From: Siphonodentalium dalli | Lineage: Eukaryota > Mollusca > Scaphopoda > Gadilida > Siphonodentaliidae | NCBI GenBank assembly: GCA_032622095.1 | Contig: CP136068.1 | Coordinates: 151,119,151-151,183,150 of the forward strand | Length of the DNA stretch: 64,000 nt | Direction of reading: 5' to 3' | Shown here: positions 45,794 through 57,250 of the stretch, piece by piece | Numbering within the stretch: the stretch's first letter is position 1 | Layout: every line of letters starts with the position of its first letter | Notes under the pieces: generated by a model | Databases searched by the model: none | The model's input: the letters and a program-made list of their open reading frames with translations, nothing else | What the model was told of the DNA's origin: nothing | Made by a program: the position numbers and the translations under genes

Positions 45794-46243
45794 CGATGAA
45801 TTAATTTGGCAGCGCATGGTCGTTAAGTCCCGACTGACGGTTTCAGTCCAAACATATAAAACTTGTCGATGCGTCCGCGACGCAAATGTATTTTGTGGAC
45901 ATTAATATATTTTGTGTTCGTTCTGGAGTGAGCGAATGGCGCCAGAAAGGAGAGAGACATGCTGTCCCTTCTTGATGGTCTACAATTGTGAGCAGAAAGT
46001 GCACAATTGTTTCATTTTCCCAAGGAGCAAAAATAGACAAACGGCGAGATATACATCACCCACTCGGTGGCAGATAGACGCGCGCAACGGAGTCTGCATT
46101 TGCGAGCATCTCGACCAAGATCCTGAGTGAGCAAAATTGGCGAGAAAATAAAGATTCCTGTTGACCGTTCGTTTGAGGGGATGTCACCTTGTTGCCGCGC
46201 GGCAGTTGCTTCGAAAAAAACGAAGCAAAAAAGGTTTACTTTT

Positions 46244-46325
46244 TGGCAGCGGTGGGATTCGAACCCACGCCTCCGAAGAGACTGGTGCCTAAAACCAGCG
46301 CCTTAGACCACTCGGCCACGCTACC
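46244..46325 (-). tRNA. tRNA-Leu(UAG)
   Basis: 82-nt consensus gene. Confidence 0.93.
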
Positions 46326-46937
46326 AGACGATAAGTTTGCAACACACTGTCCCAAAACCATTGAGACATGATTCCAGACAGTAATTTACTTACTTCCTTC
46401 GTTTCTACGCCCAAATCTTGGACGAGACGTTACTACCATGTTGTGATCTTGTGCCTATTATAAAGCGTTATAAATGCAAAATACGCTCTTTTTCGATAAC
46501 ATATAAGGATTCAATCAGGCAGCAACGCTCTTTAATGTTTTTGCCCAATTTCAAAGTCACTCCCACACAGTTGCGCATGGTTTGCCCGTTTACTTTGATT
46601 TTTGTTTTCTTTTGGTGAAGGAAGGGTGGTGTAAACTACCGCATGCACGTACATGTATGCGAGTTTATGCAGCTGAGGTTCACAGATGGTGATTGATCGA
46701 ACAGACCAACGTTATCGACAAAGAGCCTCGGGGAATGCACAGTCATTTAAACTGAAAACACAAACTCTTGAGGCTCATTCGTTTCTCGCGCCTTTTTTTC
46801 TTCATACAGGTGAACCACACGTTACGAGTCATAAAGTGGACTTCCTTACTAAATTTGATACGTGCAAGTGAATTACCCAATCCGAACAACTCAAATAAGA
46901 CAGTTGCGTCGAGAAAAACCAGGGTACAAAAAGTTGT

Positions 46938-47019
46938 TGGCAGCGGTGGGATTCGAACCCACGCCTCCGAAGAGACTGGTGCCTTAGACCAGCGCCTTAG
47001 ACCGCTCGGCCACGCTACC
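46938..47019 (-). tRNA. tRNA-Leu(AAG), C32 type
   Basis: 82-nt consensus gene. The spacer beside it has private changes (CAGTTGCGTC, CCAGGG). Confidence 0.93.
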
Positions 47020-47469
47020 CGATGAATTAATTTGGCAGCGCATGGTCGTTAAGTCCCGACTGACGGTTTCAGTCCAAACATATAAAACTTGTCGATGCGT
47101 CCGCGACGCAAATGTATTTTTGTGGACATTAATATATTTTGTGTTCGTTCTGGAGTGAGCGAATGGCGCCAGAAAGGAGAGAGACATGCTGTCCCTTCTT
47201 GATGGTCTACAATTGTGAGCAGAAAGTGCACAATTGTTTCATTTTCCCAAGGAGCAAAAATAGACAAACGGCGAGATTTACATCACCCACTCGGTGGCAG
47301 ATAGACGCGTGCAACGGAGTCTGCATTTGCGAGCATCTCGACCAAGATCCTGAGTGAGCAAAATTGGCGAGAAAATAAAGATTCCTGTTGACCGTTCGTT
47401 TGAGGGGATGTCACCTTGTTGCCGCGCGGCAGTTGCTTCGAAAAAAACGAAGCAAAAAGGTTTACTTTT

Positions 47470-47551
47470 TGGCAGCGGTGGGATTCGAACCCACGCCTCC
47501 GAAGAGACTGGTGCCTAAAACCAGCGCCTTAGACCACTCGGCCACGCTACC
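47470..47551 (-). tRNA. tRNA-Leu(UAG)
   Basis: 82-nt consensus gene, last before the DNA transposon. Confidence 0.93.
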
Positions 47552-47916
47552 AGACGATAAGTTTGCAACACACTGTCCCAAAACCATTGAGACATGATTC
47601 CAGACAGTAATTTACTTACTTCCTTCGTTTCTACGCCCAAATCTTGGACGAGACGTTACTACCATGTTGTGATCTTGTGCCTATTATAAAGCGTTATAAA
47701 TGCAAAATACGCTCTTTTTCGATAACATATAAGGATTCAATCAGGCAGCAACGCTCTTTAATGTTTTTGCCCAATTTCAAAGTCACTCCCACACAGTTGC
47801 GCATGGTTTGCCTGTTTACTTTGATTTTTGTTTTCTTTTGGTGAAGGAAGGGTGGTGTAAACTACCGCATGCACGTACATGTATGCGAGTTTACACTCTA
47901 AGAATAGTCAAGAACC

Positions 47917-48025
47917 CTACGGTTCTTCACGCCTTCAAGGACCGATATTATGGGGATTTGGTTCTTCGCGCTCTCTAGAACCGAACATTGACTCGCGCGT
48001 TTTGAAGAACCAAATGAAGAACCAA
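47917..48025. repeat. Subterminal direct repeat, copy 1
   Basis: CTACGGTTCTTCACG through GAAGAACCAA. It repeats at 48,442-48,545 with small changes, including the shared core GATATTATGGGGATTTGG. It contains GAACC/GGTTC motifs like the right-end cluster. Confidence 0.9.
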
Positions 48026-48145
48026 CTATGTATAACATGAGTTGCGGTTCGTAATAAATGCGTGTCGCCCAAATGGAACAGAACTACGACCTCGTTTTGA
48101 GTTTTCAGAACCGCCATTTTCGATCGCTGATTTTTGTGAGAGGCG

Positions 48146-48266
48146 ATGGAACAAAATCCGACAGAATCGACAAATGAACCGGCCATGTGGAATGCTGGCG
48201 ATGTGGAGCAATGGTTGATCGAGTGTCAGACTGCCAGTTGACATCACGTGTTGCTACTTTTGAAGG
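48146..48266 (+). pseudogene. Possible captured first exon (SAM-domain-like start)
   Basis: ATG at 48,146 opens 31 codons ending in TGA. The residues MWNAGDVEQWLIECQ resemble the start of a SAM domain (W....DV..WL). The reading appears to shift near 48,235, and a donor-like AAG|GTGATT lies at 48,264-48,272. The match is short and the call tentative. Confidence 0.35.
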
Positions 48267-48271
48267 TGATT

Positions 48272-50240
48272 ATATTAGTTATCTTAATTTAATTATATTT
48301 AGGATGTCGGATGTTTTGTAAAATAATCTCAGTTGAATTTAAATCAGACCTAATTAAAGTAAACTTGAAAGCTTTCAGATTGTAGATCTATGTCACTTAA
48401 TTTACGGTATTGACTATTATTACCACTTTAGAGGGCGTTCTCTACAGTTCTTCACGTCGCCAAGAACCGATATTATGGGGATTTGGTTCTTCGCGCTCTC
48501 TAGAACACTGACTCACGCGTTTTGAAGAACCAAATGAAGAACCAAATTTCTATGCTAAACTGAACGTAAGTGAAACCAAAAATCAAGGCATAAACTTATC
48601 ACCAAGCACTCTAACTGGCCTCAGAGCAGTAATTCATCGACATATCAGCACCGATAGTATTATCATTCTGCTTAGGCCTCATCTGGGAAATATCTGTAGT
48701 CTCAAATTAACATTGATTTTAGTTACTTTTTTCCTTCTTAGAAATTTCTATATCCCCTAATTTGCAGAAGATAAAATGCATAATCAAAGTAACTAATGGG
48801 TGAACATCACCAACTTCAACTGGGGAACGTCAATGGGATCCTAGGTCTCCCATAGCAGTTGAGGCTTAAGCTGAATGAAGTTCTCAGAGTGTGAATTTGG
48901 TGATGCTAGCCTGCTGGGCAGGATAGTGTCACTAAATTCATGATCTGGGGACCTCATTCTGCAAATGACATACACAATATTGCAAGCTTGCTCGCCAGCG
49001 AATATAAAGTCATTAACCCTTTCTGTACTAAATAATCATTGACGAGTACATGTAGTTCTCTCAGGAAATATTAAGATAATAAGTTCAACTGGAGAGGTCT
49101 TTACTGATAGGAATGTTATCAGTAATCTAGAAGTAGCATATAGCAATAGTTTTTATATGCAAAATCTGATTATTGGAGAATTATTTATAATAACAACAAA
49201 GTTTTACATGTAGGCCCTAATTGGTGATTGACATAGAATAATAATTATATAATATAGAAATGAGCGGTGCCCGTGTGTCTGCGTGGTATGCATCCATGTC
49301 TTGCCATCATCTGTTGTCCGCATGATAACTTTAACAGTAGTCAGTAACACAATTTGATGAAACTTAGCACATGGAAGATTTGGATCAATTCAACCATTTC
49401 TGGTGGAGTTATGTCCCTTTTCGAATTAGAATTTGATGATTATTTTGTTGTCTGGATGTTAACTCAAATTATGATTATCCGATACCTTTCAAATTCACTA
49501 TGTGGATTAATCACACGAAAATACATTGTCAAACAAAGCCACCTTATTTGGGAACTTGTGGCCTTTTATTAACCCTTCCTTGGATGGAGCTTCCTAAAAT
49601 TTTGCGAAAAACATGTGTGCCAATGCATTCTCTTATACATGTATATGTGAGTCTCTCATATGAGATGCTTATTAAGAGAATGCATGATCCTAACAATATG
49701 TACCATGACTATAAGCCAGTGCATTCTCTGGTATATGCGAGGCTGCCAATGGGAGACTCGCATATATAAGAGAATTCCTGTCACATGATCTTTAATTCTG
49801 CATCTGCTGTGCCGATCCCATCATGGAAGGGATATTGAAGCCACAGCCCGGTTTGTGCTCCATGATAGAAATAATATTATTAGCTTCAGAATTTTTCCAA
49901 GTATCGAAATAGTTCGATAAATATCTTAACTACCTTTCTACGAACATTTTGTAACCCAAAAAGACGCATTGAAGTCCCAAACACAAAACAGCCATTTACA
50001 AGAAATGGAACAAAAAAGAACGTTCCATGGTACTCTACTCCTGATATGGTAGCAATAAAGAGCGTTTATCTTACTTCTGGCGAAAGTTGAAAATGGCTGA
50101 GAAATGACTGTGACTTTGGCAAAGTGTTTTTCAGAGCATATGAAGCCGGTGAGCCGGTGAATCAATAGTTTTGGCAGTTCGAATGAGCCATTTACGTTTA
50201 AGGCCCTGAGTCCTTTAATGAGATATTATTTTTTATTTGT
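48272..50240. other. Transposon interior, no gene (possible intron)
   Basis: AT-rich, no supported ORF. It holds the second copy of the subterminal repeat (48,442-48,545), one hairpin module with GGTGATGCTAGCC (48,880-48,970), and an imperfect inverted pair with ATTCTCTTATA at 49,626-49,660 and 49,745-49,777. Confidence 0.5.
48442..48545. repeat. Subterminal direct repeat, copy 2
   Basis: Matches 47,917-48,025, with a few bases deleted (GAACCGAACATTG against GAACACTG). Confidence 0.9.
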
Positions 50241-50242
50241 AG

Positions 50243-50514
50243 ATGTCCAACGTGTCAGGTCAGTTTCAAAGACCGGTTATCCCTGAAACGTGATCAGTTG
50301 CTGCATATAGACAAGAACCGTGTCAAATTACGTAACTCTTGTGACTATGTGTGCCGGCGATCTGTTTCATTGAGATGTCATTTTGGAAAGATATCGCCCA
50401 TCTAGCGGAGCTGTCTTCAAATGTGATGTGTGTCCATTCGAGATGATTGACGAAAATATATTTAGTAGACAATTTCATTCTGAAGATTCACATAGGAATG
50501 TAGTTGGAATCTAA
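50243..50514 (+). pseudogene. C2H2 zinc-finger exon relic
   Basis: A pyrimidine-rich tract and AG (TTTTTTATTTGTAG, ending at 50,242) precede a frame with CPTCQVSFKDRLSLKR..LLHID and CDYVCRRSVSLRCHF, both like broken C2H2 fingers. After a stop at CCCATCTAG, a second frame gives FKCDVCPFEMID...FHSEDSH, a third finger-like unit, ending at TAA 50,512-50,514. The exon is decayed (stop, frameshift, altered zinc ligands). It probably was captured with the SAM-like exon from a host gene. Confidence 0.5.
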
Positions 50515-51524
50515 ATGCAGAGAGGTCAGATGAAACCGTGTTAACAGAGAACTCTGATATTCAAAATAAGAATGAACGACAATGTGACCTTCAAAATAAG
50601 GATGAGAAACACTTTTACGTTCCCCGCTCTAAGCATGTCAGCTATGAAACTGTGGACCAGCATTGTTACCAGAGTAGTCAGATAAAGTCTCATTCTTTCT
50701 ATTAAAACGTCAAGGAATATGAATGCTGATGGCGTCGGATGGGAGCGACTTCAGAATATCTTACCAGTTGTCATACAAATACAAAAGTTTAATGTTTTCT
50801 CAAATCTCACTATTTGGTGCAACTGTGTGGCCCAATAAGCTAATTCGCACTATTGACATATTCGTGATTTGTATATATGGTCTTTGTGATATATGACACG
50901 ACTACTATGTTGCAAAGTGAAATATCAAGATTCAATTGAGCTATTGATATATTCCACCTTATTTTTTTCTGGGACTAATCAGAACAAGCTATGTGTATGT
51001 TCTGGTTTTCGCGCACATGAGGCATGCGTTTGTTTATTAGTCTCTTGCGAGAAGTCTGAACTATCGAGGAAAATAACAAATGGATTCATTTGGAGTGGTA
51101 TCTTCCGGAACCATATACACTCAAATCTGTGTACACGAATGTCAAGTTCCCAAATAATTAGATCTGGTTTAATTTGTGCATATCATTTGTTGACTTTCTG
51201 AATGGACATTTTGCATCAGTAGTTGCACTTCTATTGTGGTTTGACATTGGCTGTTAATGTATACACACGCAGCGTCGCTGTTTGATACTATTCTAGCTGC
51301 TGTGTTCATTTTCTAACAACTGTTTGGCGTTGTTGAAACGGGTAATAATTTATTAATATTATTGGAAAGAACCAGGAAATCGTATGATGAAGTCAACACG
51401 TGTCGCATATTTCTAAAACGTCCAGAAAATATGCATCAAGATGATTCTGACTACTCCCAGAGAAAATTTAAATGGTACTAGTCTGAAGTATTTCCAGGCA
51501 GCTAAATAAGGTGCCGGTCATTTG

Positions 51525-51732
51525 CAGAATGAAGTCCCTAAAGGGTGCATTTAGTGATGGAACCCACATAGCAGGCTAGCATCACCGAATTTACCCTCTG
51601 AGGACCTCATAGCTGATCAATTCCTAAACAGAATGAGTCCCATTGGATGCATTTGGTGATGCTAGCCCACTATGAGGGGTAGCATCACTAAACTCACCAT
51701 CTGCATGGTGACCTCATTCTTCAAAATGTCCA
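51525..51732. repeat. Two hairpin modules with GGTGATGCTAGCC / GGTAGCATCACTAAA
   Basis: Each module has an inverted pair around GCTAGC, between an AGAATGA start and a GACCTCAT end. A third copy lies at 48,873-48,973. Function unknown. Confidence 0.6.
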
Positions 51733-51869
51733 GCACATTATTTTGAGGCCTGATAAATTCTCATTAATATCCCATTTAACATCAAATGGTAATTCAGTTG
51801 GTCACTAAACTCATGATTTATCGCAAATAGACAAATAAACAAATTTTCAACATGACATTTGGGGTTCTA

Positions 51870-52289
51870 AACACCTCAAAAAAAGTAAGTCCCCCCTAAT
51901 ATATTTGTTAATATGTTATGAAATATGAGATGGATTTTGACGAAACATCATTCAATTGTTTTGTGGTATCTGGTTCAGAGCCTGCACAGTGTACGAGACA
52001 AGGTCTTGTGGGTTATGTTATGGCCGACTGAGCACAAATTGATTGGAAGAGTGGTGCTTTTCAAAAGCTGCAAAACACTTGACTTAGAGTGAACAATCAC
52101 TCCAGTGTTCCATTGTTCACTCAAGTTGCTACTGGCTGTAAATGTGGTCCAAAAGTGACACTTATCCACGATAACATACTTGATGTCTCTGGTACCTCAA
52201 GTCATTCAGAGATTTTCATCAAAATCCATCCAATATCTCATAAAATATTACCGAATATATTAGGGGGGACTTTCTTTTTTTGAGGCGTT
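51870..52289. mobile_element. Nested palindromic MITE with TA duplication
   Basis: 420 bp between TA at 51,868-51,869 and 52,290-52,291. Imperfect inverted arms of ~70 bp begin AACACCTCAAAAAAAG and AACGCCTCAAAAAAAG. No transposase. Confidence 0.8.
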
Positions 52290-52466
52290 TACAACAAAAT
52301 TGGCAAGGGAATGATGGTGAATTTATAAATATCTTTCAAAATTTCACGTTTAAAACAAAACCATAAATGAGATTATTGATCCACTGAAAAAATTGTTTGT
52401 CCTAAAATATTTATTTTAATGTGACAAATAAATCGACAAGCTACAAGTATGGTCTGCTATCCTTAA

Positions 52467-52869
52467 AGGTACTCAATCCGATCCGATGCTCCTAAATTAC
52501 TATTTCTTTGGCTTCGGGGGTAAAAAAATATTCAATTCTAGTCGAGGAAGCCATCCATCAAACCTCAGATTGATTAGATATCGATGTTTGAAATGTGCTG
52601 TTTCTATGTGTTTGTGGTCCAATCTTTTCTTGTTAATAGTTACAACTTGATTTTAGATGTATCCATCTTACAACTGCAATTTGTCCGTTTTTAGCGCATC
52701 GTCGTCGAAAAGATTGGACCACAAACAATAGAAACAGCACATTTGAAACATCGATATCTAATCAATCTGAGCTTTGAGATGGGTGGGTTCCTCGACTCGA
52801 ATCAAATATGTTTTACACCCAAAGCCAAAGAAATAATAAATTAGAAGCATCTGATCGGATTGGGTTTCT
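52467..52869. mobile_element. Nested foldback MITE with TTAA duplication
   Basis: 403 bp between TTAA at 52,463-52,466 and 52,870-52,873. It has inverted arms of ~170 bp (outer ends AGGTACTCAATCCG and AGAAACCCAATCCG) around a loop of ~65 bp, so almost the whole element can fold into one hairpin. Confidence 0.82.
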
Positions 52870-53040
52870 TTAAAATACTGAATTCTTAAACATATTGTGC
52901 CAAAATTCCACCTGACTATATGTAGAATATTTTTCAAGTTTAATGAATAAATGATTATCTTTATGCAACATTTTTCTTCTGATTCACCTGTACACAGAAT
53001 GAAATGCATTTTCAGTGCTGATAATGCAATCTCTGTTACT

Positions 53041-53590
53041 AGAACCAACTGGTTCTTGGGCATGTATCCAACAAGGAACCAAATTTATTCTAAATGAAGA
53101 ACCAATGGTTCTCCGGGGAAGGGAGGAGGGGAAATTGGTTCTTGGGGAAGAACCAAACTGGAACCAATGAAGAACCAGGGATTGGTTCTTGAGGGAGAAC
53201 CAATGAAGAACCATTTGGTTCTTGGGATGAAGAACCAAATTTTAATCATGAAGAACCTATTGGTTCCGCCTGGAGGACAAACTTGAAGAACCAAATTCTC
53301 GAAGAACCAAATGGTTCCACATGAAGAACCAATTATATCAACGAAGAACCAAATATTCAGTCGTGGAGAACCAACTGGTTCTGCTGTGTATAAATAATGA
53401 AGAACCAAATGGTTCTAGATTTGGTTCTTAATAGTCACAATAATGAGGAACCAAATGGTTCTTGGTTTGGTTCCCGATAAACCCAAATCTGAAGAACCAA
53501 ATGGTTCTAGGTCCCCTGAAGAACCAGTTGGTTCTTCATTTGGTTCCGCCTGGAGGACAAGTGGGGAACCAATGAAGAACCATTGGGTTC
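53041..53590. repeat. Dense GAACC/GGTTC palindrome cluster
   Basis: In about 550 bp I count 21 GAACC and 16 GGTTC, often joined as the near-palindrome GAACCAAATGGTTC. Spacing is irregular and the text between varies, so it is not a simple satellite. Its subterminal position suggests repeated binding sites for a transposase or another protein, or seeds for hairpins. Confidence 0.88.
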
Positions 53591-53880
53591 CAATTTTTTC
53601 TAAGAGTGTATGCAGCTGAGGTTCACAGATGGTGATTGATCGATCAGACCAACGTTATCGACAAAGAGCCTCGGGGAATGCACAGTCATTTAAACTGAAA
53701 ACACAAACTCTTGAGGCTCATTCGTTTCTCGCGCCTTTTTTTCTTCATACAGGTGAACCACACGTTACGAGTCATAAAGTGGACTTCCTTACTAAATTTG
53801 ATACGTGCAAGTGAATTACCCAATCCGAACAACTCAAATAAGACAGATGCGTCGAGAAAAACCGGGGTACAAAAAGTTGT

Positions 53881-53962
53881 TGGCAGCGGTGGGATTCGAA
53901 CGCACGCCTCCGAAGAGACTGGTGCCTTAGACCAGCGCCTTAGACCGCTCGGCCACGCTACC
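53881..53962 (-). tRNA. tRNA-Leu(AAG), T-stem variant
   Basis: 82 nt. G52 is C, which breaks the 52-62 pair in the T stem and box B. Confidence 0.78.
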
Positions 53963-54413
53963 CGATGAATTAATTTGGCAGCGCATGGTCGTTAAGTTCC
54001 GACTGACGGTTTCAGTCCAAACATATAAAACTTGTCGATGCGTCCGCGACGCAAATGTATTTTTGTGGACATTAATATATTTTGTGTTCGTTCTGGAGTG
54101 AGCGAATGGCGCCAGAAAGGAGAGAGACATGCTGTCCCTTCTTGATGGTCTACAATTGTGAGCAGAAAGTGCACAATTGTTTCATTTTCCCAAGGAGCAA
54201 AAATAGACAAACGGCGAGATTTACATCACCCACTCGGTGGCAGATAGACGCGCGCAACGGAGTCTGAATTTGCGAGCATCTCGACCAAGATCCTGAGTGA
54301 GCAAAATTGGCGAGAAAATAAAGATTCCTGTTGACCGTTCGTTTGAGGGGATGCCACCTTGTTGCCGCGCGGCAGTTGCTTCGAAAAAAACGAAGCAAAA
54401 AAGGTTTACTTTT

Positions 54414-54487
54414 TGGCAGCGGTGGGATTCGAACCCACGCCTCCGAAGAGACTGGTGCCTAAAACCAGACCACTCGGCCACGCTACC
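54414..54487 (-). pseudogene. tRNA-Leu(UAG) with 8-bp deletion
   Basis: 74 nt. The bases CGCCTTAG (plus strand) are missing, so the D-stem 3' strand and start of the anticodon stem are lost. Confidence 0.9.
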
Positions 54488-55099
54488 AGACGATAAGTTT
54501 GCAACACACTGTCCCAAAACCATTGAGACATGGTTCCAGACAGTAATTTACTTACTTCCTTCGTTTCTACGCCCAAATCTTGGACGAGACGTTACTACCA
54601 TGTTGTGATCTTGTGCCTATTATAAAGCGTTATAAATGCAAAATACGCTCTTTTTCGATAACATATAAGGATTCAATCAGGCAGCAACGCTCTTTAATGT
54701 TTTTGCCCAATTTCAAAGTCACTCCCACACAGTTGCGCATGGTTTGCCTGTTTACTTTGATTTTTGTTTTCTTTTGGTGAAGGAAGGGTGGTGTAAACTA
54801 CCGCATGCACGTACATGTATGCGAGTTTATGCAGCTGAGGTTCACAGATGGTGATTGATCGATCAGACCAACGTTATCGACAAAGAGCCTCGGGGAATGC
54901 ACAGTCATTTAAACTGAAAACACAAACTCTTGAGGCTCATTCGTTTCTCGCGCCTTTTTTTCTTCATACAGGTGAACCACACGTTACGAGTCATAAAGTG
55001 GACTTCCTTACTAAATTTGATACGTGCAAATGAATTACCCAATCCGAACAACTCAAATAAGACAGATGCGTCGAGAAAAACCGGGGTACAAAAAGTTGT

Positions 55100-55181
55100 T
55101 GGCAGCGGTGGGATTCGAACCCACGCCTCCGAAGAGACTGGTGCCTTAGACCAGCGCCTTAGACCGCTCGGCCACGCTACC
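55100..55181 (-). tRNA. tRNA-Leu(AAG), C32 type
   Basis: 82-nt consensus gene. Confidence 0.93.
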
Positions 55182-55632
55182 CGATGAATTAATTTGGCAG
55201 CGCATGGTCGTTAAGTCCCGACTGACGGTTTCAGTCCAAACATATAAAACTTGTCGATGCGTCCGCGACGCAAATGTATTTTTGTGGACATTAATATATT
55301 TTGTGTTAGTTCTGGAGTGAGCGAATGGCGCCAGAAAGGAGAGAGACATGCTGTCCCTTCTTGATGGTCTACAATTGTGAGCAGAAAGTGCACAATTGTT
55401 TCATTTTCCCAAGGAGCAAAAATAGACAAACGGCGAGATTTACATCACCCACTCGGTGGCAGATAGACGCGCGCAACGGAGTCTGCATTTGCGAGCATCT
55501 CGACCAAGATCCTGAGTGAGCAAAATTGGCGAGAAAATAAAGATTCCTGTTGACCGTTCGTTTGAGGGGATGTCACCTTGTTGCCGCGCGGCAGTTGCTT
55601 CGAAAAAAACGAAGCAAAAAAGATTTACTTTT

Positions 55633-55714
55633 TGGCAGCGGTGGGATTCGAACCCACGCCTCCGAAGAGACTGGTGCCTAAAACCAGCGCCTTAGACCAC
55701 TCGGCCACGCTACC
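55633..55714 (-). tRNA. tRNA-Leu(UAG)
   Basis: 82-nt consensus gene. Confidence 0.93.
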
Positions 55715-56326
55715 AGACGATAAGTTTGCAACACACTGTCCCAAAACCATTGAGACATGATTCCAGACAGTAATTTACTTACTTCCTTCGTTTCTACGCC
55801 CAAATCTTGGACGAGATGTTACTACCATGTTGTGATCTTGTGCCTATTATAAAGCGTTATAAATGCAAAATACGCTCTTTTTCGATAACATATAAGGATT
55901 CAATCAGGCAGCAACGCTCTTTAAGGTTTTTGCCCAATTTCAAAGTCACTCCCACACAGTTGCGCATGGATTGCCTGTTTACTTTGATTTTTGTTTTCTT
56001 TTGGTGAAGGAAGGGTGGTGTAAACTACCGCATGCACGTACATGTATGCGAGTTTATGCAGCTGAGGTTCACAAATGGTGATTGATCGATCAGACCAACG
56101 TTATCGACAAAGAGCCTCGGGGAATGCACAGTCATTTAAACTGAAAACACAAACTCTTGAGGCTCATTCGTTTCTCGCGCCTTTTTTTCTTCATACAGGT
56201 GAACCACACGTTACGAGTCATAAAGTGGACTTCCTTACTAAATTTGATACGTGCAAGTGAATTACCCAATCCGAACAACTCAAATAAGACAGATGCGTCG
56301 AGAAAAACCGGGGTACAAAAAGTTGT

Positions 56327-56387
56327 TGGCAGCGGTGGGATTAGAACCCACGCCTCCGAAGAGACTGGTGCCTTAGACCAGCGCCTT
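56327..56387 (-). pseudogene. tRNA-Leu(AAG), 3' part, split by family B element
   Basis: C32-type gene interrupted at the same base as the family A insertions (GCGCCTT, then T-run). It also carries G57T in the T loop. Confidence 0.92.
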
Positions 56388-56409
56388 TTTTTTTTTCTTT
56401 TTTTTTTTT

Positions 56410-57250
56410 ATAATAAAACGACTCAGCTCTGGTATTCGGGCTCACGGAACCACATGCCAGCAACCGAGCCATGTACGATTTACCGCTAGACGGTGGTCAT
56501 CGAGCATCGAAATTACCGGATCATCACTGTCGAGTGGACCCTTTCAAAATAAATAGCAAAAAGTGGCCAACGGCTCTTTTGGGTCATCTTTTATTAACCT
56601 TTAATGAAAACAGAACATTATTATTTATTTTACAAATTATTAATAATAATACAATATCTATAGCATACATACGGGGAATAATATACGAAAAACAAAGTAA
56701 TTTCATTATGAAAATATGAGCACAATTATTTGTAGGAAAAGATATATACTTGAAGTGGGATAGGAATTGGGCAAAATAATATATATGACATTATATTTAA
56801 AGAACAACGAGAAAAGGGCCAATGTAAGCAATAATTGGACAAATTGGAATAAACGCGTAGCTTTGGTATACGATTGTACCAGGAGAATATGGACACGGAA
56901 TTTACGGAAACGGGACCGGAGTAAATTAGGAACATAAAAGGAAAGCAGGTAAGACATAAACAAAAGGAGAATCAAGGTGAAACGTTGATAAATGATTGCT
57001 GATTTGGTGTCAACTTTTGAAACTAAATGACAATTGAAAACAACAATTATTTCATTATCAGTCTACATTGTGAACCATGTCAAGACAGTAATTTTAAAAG
57101 CGAAGATACATACCTCAATAATTCAAAAAGACAAATCTAAGTTACGTTTCCAAGCAATTTGAGCCAAAATCGTGATCAGTCTCGAATATCGTTAACAATA
57201 GCAATGTTATATTCCGTCAGTTCATTGAGTTATCATATACGATAACACAA
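56410..57250 (-). other. 3'UTR of family B element
   Basis: ~840 bp, AT-rich, no credible ORF. The terminal ~50 bp align with family A. Confidence 0.75.

Larger units (their letters stand above)
44472..47893 (-). repeat. Regular 1,227-bp UAG+AAG dimer array (left of DNA transposon)
   Basis: UAG genes at 43,793, 45,019, 46,244 and 47,470 are spaced 1,225-1,226 bp apart, with AAG genes between. Here the UAG trailer forms a perfect 8-bp hairpin (TTGCTTCG, A-rich loop, CGAAGCAA on plus), unlike the left array, where CGAAGC is CTAAGC. Confidence 0.93.
47894..53608. mobile_element. 5.7-kb non-autonomous DNA transposon with TA target duplication
   Basis: It interrupts the unit spacer at GCGAGTTTA/TGCAGCTG. 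TA is duplicated (47,892-47,893 and 53,609-53,610). Short inverted ends are CACTCTAAGAA at 47,894 and, in reverse from 53,608, CACTCTTAGAA (10 of 11). The left end repeats a ~105-bp GAACC/GGTTC-rich block, and the right end is a dense GAACC palindrome cluster. There is no transposase ORF. TA duplication is typical of Tc1/mariner-like elements, but the ends alone do not settle the superfamily. Nested MITEs and possible captured exons lie inside. Confidence 0.82.
53611..56387 (-). repeat. Regular dimer array right of DNA transposon
   Basis: The 1,227-bp dimers resume exactly where the transposon interrupted the unit and run to the family B insertion. Confidence 0.93.

Noticed and set aside
50893-51201. 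102-codon open frame in the DNA transposon
   Set aside because: No recognisable motif, AT-rich surroundings, no splice or start context.
53041-53590. CRISPR-like array
   Set aside because: The GAACC motifs are short, irregularly spaced, in both orientations and inside a eukaryotic transposon. No regular repeat-spacer pattern.
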